The position numbers and the translations under genes were made by a program. Below are positions 1-6,333 of a DNA stretch of 8,918 nucleotides, piece by piece. The first letter of the stretch is position 1, and each line of letters starts with the position of its first letter. The DNA lies in assembly GCA_021812905.1 (NCBI GenBank), contig JAKAMM010000053.1, forward strand, positions 1 through 8,918. Reading direction: 5' to 3'. Source of the stretch: Chloroflexota bacterium. GTDB taxonomy: Bacteria; Chloroflexota; Anaerolineae; Anaerolineales; Villigracilaceae. Under the pieces are notes generated by a model. That model worked only from the letters and a program-made list of their open reading frames with translations. It was not told the DNA's origin and did not search any database.

Positions 1-593
1 GAAATGCAATCTTTCGCGAGCCACAAAAAGCGGATATGCGTAATGACCGCCTGGAAGAAGACTTCTCCAACCTGGGCTTATTTTTAAACCGCCTGCGTCG
101 TAATCCAAAAGCCAAGAACGCTTTGCTTGCCGCATTACGCGATTTATACGACGGCTTGGATGATTTTGATGTAAGCGTTGAAGGTGGCACGGTGCAGGTT
201 TTTTTCACCGAAGGCAATTTTACCATTCCCGCCACTCGGCTTTCAGACGGTACCCTTCGCTACCTGTGCCTGCTTGCAATTTTATGCGACCCTGAACCGC
301 CGCCGTTGGTTTGTATTGAAGAGCCTGAATTGGGTTTACATCCCGACATTCTTCCCAAACTGGCAGATTTAATGATTGCGATGTCGGAACACGCACAATT
401 GATCGTCACAACCCATTCCGATATTTTAGTGGACGCGCTGACCGAACAACCTGAATCTGTCCTGGTCTGCGAAAAGCATGATGGACAATCCATCATTCAG
501 CGTCTTGACGCGCAAAAATTGGCAGGATGGCTGGAGAAATATCGCCTCGGCGAATTGTGGACCCGCGGTGAGTTGGGAGGAACGCGCTGGTGA
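1..593 (+). CDS. AAA/ABC-type ATPase, OLD-like (AAA_21), 3' fragment
   Basis: This is the C-terminal part of an AAA_21/OLD-like ATPase. The frame is open to the left edge (first full codon at position 3), and no Walker A is present, so the ATG at 36 is an internal Met. Counting from that Met, an ABC-signature-like segment RLSDGTLRY lies at residues 68-76, a Walker B with catalytic Glu pair PLVCIEEPELGLHPD at 90-104, and the switch His in VTTHSD at 124-129. These are the hallmarks of SMC/RecF/OLD-type ATPases that dimerise on ATP. The protein ends in TGA at 591-593, which overlaps the GTG start of the DUF4276 gene by four bases, so the two are probably translationally coupled. In OLD and RloA/RloB-type systems such an ATPase controls a Toprim nuclease. 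A role in phage defence is inferred from that arrangement only. Confidence 0.85.
   Translation, partial: NAIFREPQKADMRNDRLEEDFSNLGLFLNRLRRNPKAKNALLAALRDLYDGLDDFDVSVEGGTVQVFFTEGNFTIPATRLSDGTLRYLCLLAILCDPEPPPLVCIEEPELGLHPDILPKLADLMIAMSEHAQLIVTTHSDILVDALTEQPESVLVCEKHDGQSIIQRLDAQKLAGWLEKYRLGELWTRGELGGTRW
576..582 (+). promoter_or_regulatory. Shine-Dalgarno site of the DUF4276 gene
   Basis: GGAGGAA lies inside the last codons of the ATPase gene, seven bases before the GTG at 590. It supports the GTG start and hence the 4-base gene overlap. Confidence 0.7.
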
Positions 594-1195
594 AAGTCAC
601 AATTTATGTTGAAGGCGGTGGTGATAGTAAATATCAGCATATCCAATGCCGCCGGGGATTTCGGAAACTGATTGAAAAGTCTGGCCTTGCGGGAAAAATG
701 CCTAGCATTTTTGCCTGCGGTGGACGCAATGCAGCATTTGACGATTTCAAAACTGCGATGAATTCCAAGTCGCCAACGGACTACCCCATGCTGTTGGTAG
801 ACAGCGAAGATCCAATTGCGGAAAACATTACTCCTTGGAATCACCTCAGAACCCGCGACGGATGGGTTCCACCCAACGCCATTTTCGATGAACAAGCTCA
901 ATTGATGGTTACTTGCATGGAAACTTGGATCATGGCTGACCACGCCACCCTGCGTAATGTTTTCGGCGCGGATTTGCAAGAGAACGCTTTGTTGCCAGAA
1001 ACTAACCTGGAACAATACGACCGCTATCGAATACAACAGGCTTTGGAACACGCTACTCGTAACTGCAAAAATAAGGCATATAAAAAAGGAAAACGGTCAT
1101 TTCAGGTTTTGGAAGCTGTCAATCCAAGTGCGCTCAAACAGCGGTTATCCTATTTCAGGCGTTTTATTGAAACGCTTGAAAATCATCTCCGTTGA
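590..1195 (+). CDS. DUF4276 family protein (Toprim-like), partner of the upstream ATPase
   Basis: This 201-residue protein starts at GTG 590, supported by a well-placed GGAGGAA. It matches DUF4276 as I know the family: N-terminal strand with VEGGGDSK (Glu8), strand plus acidic motif PMLLVDSEDP (Asp71, Asp74), then CMETWIMAD at 109-117, and a Lys/Phe-rich C-terminal segment before a closing helix. The Glu followed by a D-x-x-D-type acidic motif at the end of a hydrophobic strand resembles the metal-binding residues of Toprim nucleases and of RloB. The length is typical, so the gene looks intact. It overlaps the ATPase gene by four bases, and the pair is probably one functional unit: ATPase sensor or regulator plus Toprim-like effector. 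Nuclease activity and a defence role are inferences. Codon use is more AT-rich than in the next gene, which hints that the two have different histories. Confidence 0.8.
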   Translation: MKVTIYVEGGGDSKYQHIQCRRGFRKLIEKSGLAGKMPSIFACGGRNAAFDDFKTAMNSKSPTDYPMLLVDSEDPIAENITPWNHLRTRDGWVPPNAIFDEQAQLMVTCMETWIMADHATLRNVFGADLQENALLPETNLEQYDRYRIQQALEHATRNCKNKAYKKGKRSFQVLEAVNPSALKQRLSYFRRFIETLENHLR

Positions 1196-1213
1196 TGAGG
1201 CGATATCCCCAAA

Positions 1214-1843
1214 ATGCCCCGCCTTCTCCTCGCCCCCGCGGGCCACGACAAGACCCAATTGGTCATCGAGCAAATCCGCGCCCGCGAATCCGACCCGCCG
1301 CAACATGTCCGCCGCATCGTCTCTAAAACCAAAACCCCGCGCGCTCCCGCCTGGCTGGTGGGGCGACTCGTCCACGAAGCCATCCGCCGCTGGCATTTCC
1401 CCGATGATGATTTTGAGAACTTCCTAAAACCCTTCGCCCTCGAATCAGGATTGACTGATCCCAAAGAAATCCACGCCGCCATTCAAGAATCACGCCGCCT
1501 GTTGGAACGTTTGCGCGCCCATCCCCTCTTCGCCGAACTCAACGCCGCCGAACGCCATCACGAAGTCCGCTATGATTTGCCCAATGAGCGCGGCATCATG
1601 GATTTACTTTATCGCACCGAAGCAGGCTGGTTTATCATTGACTTCAAAACTGACGAAGTGCGAAGCGACGCCGAAGCGCAATCCGCCATCAGCGTGAACG
1701 GGTACGACCATCAGGTGGAGCGCTATGCCCAGGCAATCGGCGACCAACTCAAGGTCCGCGCTGAGCCGAGTCGAAGCGCCCAGGCAAAGACGCGGCTCGT
1801 CTTCCTGAACATGAAAGACGGTATCGCAATCTTCGATCTGTAG
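1214..1843 (+). CDS. PD-(D/E)XK nuclease domain protein, apparent AddB/AddA deletion stub
   Basis: This 209-residue protein looks like the RecB-family nuclease end of an AddA-type helicase-nuclease without the helicase. The nuclease motifs are all present: GRLVHEAI with His54, HHEVRY with Glu117, GIMDLLYR with Asp129, IIDFKTD with Asp143 and Lys145, and QVERY with Gln167 and Tyr171. The first 27 or so residues (MPRLLLAPAGHDKTQLVIEQ and on) instead resemble the N-terminus of an AddB-like protein, with a P-loop in which the usual Gly before Lys-Thr is Asp12. The helicase regions between are absent. I infer an in-frame deletion that joined the start of addB to the end of addA, though a purpose-made small nuclease cannot be excluded. 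The ATG follows the DUF4276 stop by 18 bases; the only purine-rich site (GAGG, 1197-1200) is rather far away. Residues 183-190 are encoded by a small hairpin repeat. Confidence 0.7.
   Translation: MPRLLLAPAGHDKTQLVIEQIRARESDPPQHVRRIVSKTKTPRAPAWLVGRLVHEAIRRWHFPDDDFENFLKPFALESGLTDPKEIHAAIQESRRLLERLRAHPLFAELNAAERHHEVRYDLPNERGIMDLLYRTEAGWFIIDFKTDEVRSDAEAQSAISVNGYDHQVERYAQAIGDQLKVRAEPSRSAQAKTRLVFLNMKDGIAIFDL
1758..1779. repeat. Short hairpin repeat inside the nuclease gene
   Basis: GCGCT and AGCGC (five-base arms) enclose GAGCCGAGTCGA. The unit CTGAGCCGAGTCGAAG resembles small dispersed palindromes of the CTGAGCGAAGTCGAAG kind that I associate with Chloroflexota genomes. It is read in frame as AEPSRSAQ, in a loop just before the last beta strand of the nuclease. 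Identification as a repeat family member rests on memory of the consensus, and the window has only this copy. Confidence 0.4.
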
Positions 1844-1847
1844 GAGA
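1842..1847 (+). promoter_or_regulatory. Shine-Dalgarno site of the PRiA4 ORF-3-like gene
   Basis: AGGAGA overlaps the TAG stop of the nuclease gene (1841-1843) and lies five bases before the ATG at 1853. The overlap of stop and ribosome-binding site suggests coupled translation. Confidence 0.7.
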
Positions 1848-1852
1848 ATCCC

Positions 1853-3232
1853 ATGTCAGCATCAAAAACAGTTTATCAAATCAAAGTCACATTAAACGAT
1901 TCCAAACCGCTCATCTGGCGCAGGATTTTGGTGGCAAATACGACCACGTTAATTCAATTGCACACCATTTTGCAGACCGTCATGGGCTGGGATGACTATC
2001 ACCTGCACATGTTCACCATCAACGATCAAATTTATGGCAACCCTGAGGATGATGAGTATGGGGATATGGGAACAAAAAATGAAACCCGCTTCAAATTGAA
2101 TCAACTCGTCGGACGTGAGGGCTTCAAGTTTCGCTACGAATATGACTTTGGCGACAGTTGGCTGCATGACTTGATTGTCGAAAAAATCCTGCTAACAGAA
2201 GAGGGCGTGCGTTATCCAGTTTGTATTGCGGGCAAGCGCGCCTGTCCGCCCGAAGATTCAGGCGGCGTTGGGGGATATGAGGAGATTTTAGAAGCGAGAG
2301 CCAATCCCAAACATCCCCAGCACAGAGAGTACAAGGAATGGATTGGCGAAAATTTCGACCCCGAGCGCTTCGATCTAAATGAAGTGAATGAAAGACTGCG
2401 TCATCCACGCAAGAGCAGGGAAACAGATGAGCAGGATTTTTATCAGCCCGTGAAAGTTGACAGTCTATCTGCTGGGAAGATAGCGGCTTGGGAGAATGGG
2501 CTGACCAAAGATCAACTTGCCTCGGCTGACTCGCTGGCTGTGCGGCGGGATATGGTTACGTTTTTGAATTATTTGAAAAATAATCGCGTTGTCGGCACAC
2601 AGTCCACTGGGAATCTGCCGCTTAAAGATGTGCGCGCTGTTTGCGCCAAATTCGTCAACCCGCCTGTGCTCGATGAAAAACATGGAGACAAGGTTTATAA
2701 ACTACACAGTGAAGATGATGTCTGGCAGTTGTCTTTCCTCCATACACTTGCTAATACAAGTATGCTTGCGGTTGGCGGGCAAGCTCGTATCTGGAAGATA
2801 ACGCAAGAAGGTGAGTTCTTTTTGAATTTCACCGACCCGATTCAGATTAGTTTCATGCTTTCCGCCTGGTGGCATCTGATGGACTGGAGGATGGCGTTTC
2901 CCGTCTCGGGCTTGAGTCGAGGCTTGCCGAGCGATTTCAATAAAATCACTCTGAAGAGCCTGCTGGAATTACCCGTTGGCAAATCAATCTCCTACGAACC
3001 GTTCGCCGATCAATTGATCAAAGAGACGCGCTTTACCTGGCCCAGCTCCGATCAAACTTTTGTGAACAGCACCATGCGCTCTGCCATTGCGCGCATGGTG
3101 CTATACCCCTTGGCTGATTTTGGCATCCTTGAGTACGAGAACAAAGAAAGAACAAGCGATGGGTACAAGTCAAAGTATCTTGCTGAAATTCGTTTGACAT
3201 TGTTTGGAAAAGGGTTGCTGGAAACCTTGTAA
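1853..3232 (+). CDS. Plasmid pRiA4b ORF-3-like protein with long C-terminal extension
   Basis: The protein has 459 residues. Residues 6-183 match the PRiA4_ORF3 domain (PF07929): SKPLIWRRI at 17-25, MGWDDYHLHMF at 44-54, YDFGDSWLHDL at 97-107, ACPPEDSGGVGGYEEIL at 130-146 and ENFDPERFD at 166-174. This domain is common on plasmids, in IS1096-like elements and in accessory regions; its biochemical role is not established. Residues 200-459, about twice the rest of a minimal family member, are not a domain I can name. They contain a Trp-rich stretch (SAWWHLMDW, about 337-345) and end in LTLFGKGLLETL, which resembles the wing/terminal helix of a winged-helix fold. The start is fixed by AGGAGA at 1842-1847. 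It sits nine bases after the nuclease gene and one base before the DUF2293 gene. Confidence 0.8.
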   Translation: MSASKTVYQIKVTLNDSKPLIWRRILVANTTTLIQLHTILQTVMGWDDYHLHMFTINDQIYGNPEDDEYGDMGTKNETRFKLNQLVGREGFKFRYEYDFGDSWLHDLIVEKILLTEEGVRYPVCIAGKRACPPEDSGGVGGYEEILEARANPKHPQHREYKEWIGENFDPERFDLNEVNERLRHPRKSRETDEQDFYQPVKVDSLSAGKIAAWENGLTKDQLASADSLAVRRDMVTFLNYLKNNRVVGTQSTGNLPLKDVRAVCAKFVNPPVLDEKHGDKVYKLHSEDDVWQLSFLHTLANTSMLAVGGQARIWKITQEGEFFLNFTDPIQISFMLSAWWHLMDWRMAFPVSGLSRGLPSDFNKITLKSLLELPVGKSISYEPFADQLIKETRFTWPSSDQTFVNSTMRSAIARMVLYPLADFGILEYENKERTSDGYKSKYLAEIRLTLFGKGLLETL

Positions 3233-3233
3233 C

Positions 3234-3887
3234 ATGGACTTGAAAGTCTTCATCACCAACAGAGATTCAACCTGTGATGAATGCGGCGAGCATTTGGGAC
3301 ATGGCGCCTGGATCACGCTGGTCGAGGGCACAGGAGCGCTCTGTCTTTCGTGCGCCGATTTGGATCATCTCGTTTTCCTCCCATCAGGCGACGCGGCGCT
3401 GACCCGACGCTCAGACAAGTATTCCACATTATCAGCAGTCGTCTTGAAATGGAGCCGCGCCCGCAAACGCTACGAGCGGCAAGGGCTGTTGGTGGAAGAG
3501 GCCGCACTCCAGCGCGCCGAGCAGGAATGTTTGGATGACGCCGAATTGCGCGCCCGCCAAAGTGAGCGTGTGGCTGAGCGCCGCGTGGAACTTGACCAGG
3601 AGTATGTGTCGCGCTTTGCAGAACGGGTGCGCGAGTTGTTTCCCAATTGTCCCGCTGGACGCGAACAAATTATTGCCGAACATGCCTGCCAAAAATACAG
3701 CGGACGGGTGGGACGTTCCGCGGATGCAAAGAACCTGGATGAGAAATCCATTTTGCTGGCGGTCGTTGCCCACATCCGTCATGCCGAGACGAATTACGAT
3801 GAATTTCTGGCGCAGGGCTTCAATCGTTTGCTGGCGCGTGATGGGGTGAAAGATGAGATTGATAAGGTTTTGGTAATTTGGAAGTGA
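3234..3887 (+). CDS. DUF2293 protein with N-terminal Cys4 zinc-ribbon-like motif
   Basis: I place the start at ATG 3234, one base after the upstream stop, giving 217 residues. An alternative in-frame ATG at 3204 would overlap the upstream gene by 29 bases and add ten unconvincing residues. Residues 14-40 carry two Cys pairs (CDEC at 14-17, CLSC at 37-40) that could bind zinc. Residues 75-128 are strongly charged and probably helical. Residues 128-216 match DUF2293: ELFPNCP at 134-140, SGRVGRSADAK at 156-166, AVVAHIRHAETNYDEFL at 176-192 and a final VLVIWK. The function of DUF2293 is unknown. There is no clear Shine-Dalgarno site next to the ATG, so translation probably depends on coupling to the PRiA4-like gene. 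It is the last gene of the + strand run. Confidence 0.75.
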   Translation: MDLKVFITNRDSTCDECGEHLGHGAWITLVEGTGALCLSCADLDHLVFLPSGDAALTRRSDKYSTLSAVVLKWSRARKRYERQGLLVEEAALQRAEQECLDDAELRARQSERVAERRVELDQEYVSRFAERVRELFPNCPAGREQIIAEHACQKYSGRVGRSADAKNLDEKSILLAVVAHIRHAETNYDEFLAQGFNRLLARDGVKDEIDKVLVIWK

Positions 3888-4012
3888 ACGGTGAAATAAC
3901 GATGGTAAGACCATCAAGCTGAGGATTCGAAAACTGCAGGCTCTTCAAATTCCAAATTCGTTGAATGATAATAATGATACACTACCTGCAAGATCAAGGA
4001 AGAGAATAAGCC

Positions 4013-4271
4013 ATGTCTGCTCATACCGCTACTGCCCAAGCTTTTCCGAATATTGCTTTGGCTATGTAATCGCAAGGGAACACAATCCTTGGCTTCTGCT
4101 AGGCTGATGCCCATGTATGGGGATTCTCAAAGGGCAAGTTATACAAACAATTACGTTTCCTGCTTACAGGAGCGTAGTTGTTCAGAAAATAATATCATCC
4201 ATGAATCTTGTGGGGCAGGGATGAACACAATCAGACATATTTTTCGTGCTCTTTTAAAGGCAAAAAGATGA
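4013..4271 (+). pseudogene. mvaD: Decayed 5' remnant resembling diphosphomevalonate decarboxylase
   Basis: From ATG 4013 the sequence encodes MSAHTATAQAFPNIALAM and then stops at 4067-4069. TATAQAxPNIA is the N-terminal signature of diphosphomevalonate decarboxylase, normally continuing into a VKYWGNRD-type segment. Just past the stop, a +1 frame reads CNR and, further on (about 4191-4235), IIHESCGAGMNTIRHIF, at roughly the spacing where family members have an LNGE..SGAG..R...FLD-type segment. This suggests a 5' fragment of the gene with at least one frameshift. Nothing recognisable as the catalytic region follows. AGGA at 3997-4000 may be the old ribosome-binding site. The N-terminal match is short, so the call is tentative. 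An 18-codon small ORF is the alternative. The rest of 3888-4416 shows nothing I can assign. Confidence 0.45.
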
Positions 4272-4418
4272 TTTTGGGGTATTACTTCAGTCTGGTCGTC
4301 AGTTGCCGCTTGCATTCTCTTCCAAGGTCGGCTTGGTGGTCAACCGTACCGAACTACTCTTTAGGCTAGAATCTGCAAAAGGTGATGTGCGCTGAACCAA
4401 GAAAGGATAATGCTGTGT

Positions 4419-4424
4419 GGGAGA
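4419..4424 (+). promoter_or_regulatory. Shine-Dalgarno site of the racemase fragment
   Basis: GGGAGA lies seven bases before ATG 4432. It favours that ATG over the in-frame GTG at 4417, because MKTVGIIGG is where the family normally begins. Confidence 0.55.
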
Positions 4425-4431
4425 ATCTAGC

Positions 4432-4668
4432 ATGAAGACCGTTGGAATCATTGGCGGTATCGGACCGGAATCGACCATAGTTTATTACCGGTTGATCGTT
4501 GCTTCCTATCGTAAACATAAACAGGATTGCAGTTACCCATCCATTCTGATCAACAGCATCAACCTGACAGAGATGCTGGGATTGATCGGGTCAGACCAAT
4601 TAGCTGAAGTCGCTGAGTATTTGGCAGATGAGGTGCAGAAATTGGCAGAGACTGGTGCGGCGGATTGA
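4432..4668 (+). pseudogene. Asp/Glu racemase family, truncated after 78 residues
   Basis: The reading frame begins MKTVGIIGGIGPESTIVYYR, the glycine-rich first strand and loop of the aspartate/glutamate racemase family, and continues with SYPSILINSINLTEML at 34-49 and a helix ending TGAAD. Family members have about 230 residues; this one stops at TGA 4666-4668, just before the segment that normally supplies the first active-site residue (an A.NT.H-like motif after GAD). The downstream 90 bases in the same frame are open (SRRVRQAGPRERLDMLLSMC and on) but do not look like racemase, so a deletion or rearrangement is more likely than a simple point nonsense mutation. A working enzyme is not expected. 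It follows the mvaD-like remnant on the same strand. Confidence 0.75.
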
Positions 4669-4852
4669 TCACGTCGCGTAAGACAAGCAGGGCCGCGTGA
4701 GCGTTTGGATATGTTGCTTTCCATGTGTCAGATAGCTGAAACATATAATGTTCCGAATTCTTAATAAGATATTAACTCCACAACACCTCTAATTTTCGTC
4801 TCGAGCTCCTTTTGATGAGCTATCGGTCGCTTTTGTGTGCAGGTTCAAGAAA

Positions 4853-5666
4853 CTACTCTATTCCGCTTTCTAGCTGAGGTGGTTGATCGGTTAATAACCC
4901 TATCAGATGTTCTAATAGTTCGTCGTACTCTTGTTGATATTCTGGTACTTGGATTTGTAGGGGACGGAAGAATAACCCGCGTTCGCGAATATAGATAGTA
5001 TCACCTAAACGTTTATGCCACATCATGTTGACGATTGATGGAAGCATTTCGCGCGGTGCTATATCTTTATTTCTTTCGTTTACGCAATATCGGAATGAGC
5101 CAAGGATTATGTCGATTGCCGACATCGCATGCGAAGCGCCTATCGAGGATGTTGCAAACAGATGAATATGTTCTAACCGCTGGCTATTCCCGTTTGGATA
5201 AATAAGACCCGTCCCAAATTTTTCTTGCAAATATTGATGACCATTCTCGAAAGGTAACCTGTCTACAATACATACACCACTACTGTCTTCTTCACCCAGA
5301 AAACGATCAAAAGCCCTAATGATTGTATTTGCTCCCCAACTTACAAGTTCTTCTAACGTTCGATTTTGGGCAATTTGATGAAGCGTTAGACATGCTGAGA
5401 ATTTGAGATTAAGTTTAGCGCACCCCTCAAGCACGGCCTTCTTTGCCATCTTGAATCCATCAGAAGACACTTGCTCTGGTCTTGATGATGGTGCGAACTT
5501 GAATTCATCGTCGGGCTTATATCCATATTCATTACGAATATCTTCGATCAAGCTATGTATAGCGGCCAAACTTTCTGCTGGAACAAACACACCCCCCGTA
5601 GATAAAAAACAGACTCGAGTCGGATGGCTGTTGGTTAGTCTCGTCAGTGAAAAGAAAATAAACCAT
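4853..5666 (-). CDS. DUF3800 family protein with a 1-nt frameshift near the N-terminus
   Basis: A 245-residue frame begins at GTG 5590 (5590-4853), but that start would discard a conserved strand: the codons before it read TGG, giving GGVFVPAESL. In the neighbouring frame, from ATG 5664-5666, the sequence reads MVYFLFTDETNQQ and on to SLFFIY, which matches the usual DUF3800 opening (hydrophobic strand, then D-E-S/T). Removing one G from the G6 run (5592-5597) joins the two parts as LFFIYGGVFVPAESL, about 270 residues, a normal family length. Later family features include CIVDRLPFE and ASHAMSAIDIILGSFRY, a C-terminal Asp helix. DUF3800 proteins are thought to adopt an RNase H-like fold; the function is unclear, though many lie in defence or mobile loci. 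The ATG lies two bases after the stop codon of a duplicated dnaE tail, with no convincing Shine-Dalgarno site. Sequencing error, slippage and genuine decay are all possible. Confidence 0.7.
5592..5597 (-). other. G6 homopolymer at the DUF3800 frameshift
   Basis: Six consecutive C on the + strand (G6 on the coding strand). Five would keep the DUF3800 protein in one frame. This is a typical site for indel error or slippage. Confidence 0.65.
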
Positions 5667-5670
5667 ATTT

Positions 5671-5717
5671 ATTGAAACGTAATCTCTTCAACGCTCCAGC
5701 TTTCCTCGCCCATCAAC
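5671..5717. repeat. Diverged direct repeat of the dnaE 3' end (distal copy)
   Basis: These 47 bases match 6336-6382 at 43 of 47 positions without gaps. On the - strand they encode LMGEESWSVEEITFQ plus TAA, against LMGEESWRVEEITFQ plus TGA in dnaE. Of the four mismatches, two fall in one codon (Arg versus Ser) and the other two are silent third-position or stop-codon changes. A single extra G upstream breaks the frame. The dinB stop codon (5713-5715) lies inside this copy. Confidence 0.85.
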
Positions 5718-6225
5718 CTTTTTCAGCCCGATATGGCGCTTGTTGTTCAATCTCGCCCACATACTCCGGCAAATTCTTATGTCCCAGCATCTGGCGGATG
5801 GCTTGGATCTCGCCGATGTGATACCAATAATGATACGTTGTTCGTCGCATGGCGGAGCCAACGGATTGACCAATGGATTTTCCATCCCGTAACAGATCAG
5901 CCAGCAAGCCTTCGGTCGTCAGCGAGTCAAGGAACGGGTCAACGGCTTTGGTAATGGTGTGCCAAATCTCAAGCATTTCTTTAAATGACGGTGTGCTCAT
6001 TGGAGCACCAAAAGCGTACATCTCATTTAATTTTGGATAAAGGACTTTGCCGCTGGCGCGGTCGAGAAAATATCTTTGCTCCTGCCATGCCAGATGTCCC
6101 ACCATCCAACTGATGCAATTCATAGGTCCAAAGTGTTTGCTGCCATCTTCTTCGGACACGCCTTCGAGTCCGAGCAGCCATTCGCTGCGTGTAAAACGGA
6201 GTTGGTCAACTAATGGATGAGCCAT
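5713..6225 (-). CDS. DinB/YfiT-like metalloprotein
   Basis: This 170-residue protein fits the DinB superfamily, four-helix-bundle proteins that bind a divalent metal through three His. The candidates are His44 in MVGHLAWQE (first long helix region) and His132/His136 in TYHYWYHIGEIQAIRQMLG near the C-terminus, the usual H-x3-H arrangement. The length is typical. The ATG at 6223-6225 is preceded by AGGA seven bases upstream on the - strand, supporting this start. Some relatives are thiol transferases (bacillithiol- or mycothiol-linked) or respond to DNA damage, but the substrate cannot be read from sequence. The last residues (AEKG) and the stop codon lie in or next to the duplicated dnaE tail, so the native C-terminus may have been altered. 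It is downstream of dnaE on the same strand, separated by a palindromic repeat. Confidence 0.8.
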   Translation of the reverse strand: MAHPLVDQLRFTRSEWLLGLEGVSEEDGSKHFGPMNCISWMVGHLAWQEQRYFLDRASGKVLYPKLNEMYAFGAPMSTPSFKEMLEIWHTITKAVDPFLDSLTTEGLLADLLRDGKSIGQSVGSAMRRTTYHYWYHIGEIQAIRQMLGHKNLPEYVGEIEQQAPYRAEKG

Positions 6226-6243
6226 ATCATTTTCCTTTTCAAT

Positions 6244-6330
6244 TGTCGTTGCGAGGAGCCCCGTAGTGGCGACGCGGCAATCTCCTGTTAGCTGGGATTG
6301 CCACGCGCTCTGCGAGCGCTCGCAATGACA
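6244..6330. repeat. 87-nt imperfect palindrome (REP/MITE-like) between dinB and dnaE
   Basis: The outer arms TGTCGTTGCGAG (6244-6255) and CTCGCAATGACA (6319-6330) pair with one G-T wobble. The inner arms GCGGCAATCTCC (6274-6285) and GGGATTGCCACGC (6294-6306) also pair. The whole unit would fold into a long interrupted hairpin. The motifs TTGCGAG, GCAATCTCC and GATTGCCACGC are those of a dispersed repeat I associate with Chloroflexota genomes. It starts four bases after the dnaE stop in the direction of transcription and could end or attenuate the dnaE transcript before dinB, but there is no U-run. Confidence 0.75.
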
Positions 6331-6333
6331 TGC

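Noticed and set aside
36..593. ATG at 36 as the true start of the ATPase gene
   Set aside because: The frame is open upstream to the window edge and the Walker A motif is missing, so the gene begins outside the window.
497..1051. 184-codon open frame on the - strand
   Set aside because: It lies wholly opposite the ATPase/DUF4276 genes and its translation shows no recognisable motif.
2905..2931. CTCGG...CCGAG with GAGTCGAGG inside the PRiA4-like gene as a further hairpin repeat
   Set aside because: Arms are only five bases and the interior does not match the nuclease-gene repeat closely enough; ordinary coding sequence explains it.
3204..3233. Upstream ATG for the DUF2293 gene
   Set aside because: It adds ten residues unlike the family and overlaps the previous gene by 29 bases; the ATG at 3234 is one base after the stop.
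3902..3916. GATGGT/ACCATC hairpin after the DUF2293 gene as a terminator
   Set aside because: The stem is only six bases of mixed composition and no T-run follows.
3432..3917. 161-codon open frame on the - strand
   Set aside because: It is antisense to the DUF2293 gene and has no family likeness.
3888..4852. tRNA, small RNA or CRISPR in the gene-poor stretch
   Set aside because: No cloverleaf, no regularly spaced repeats and no strong structured element could be seen; only gene remnants are supportable.
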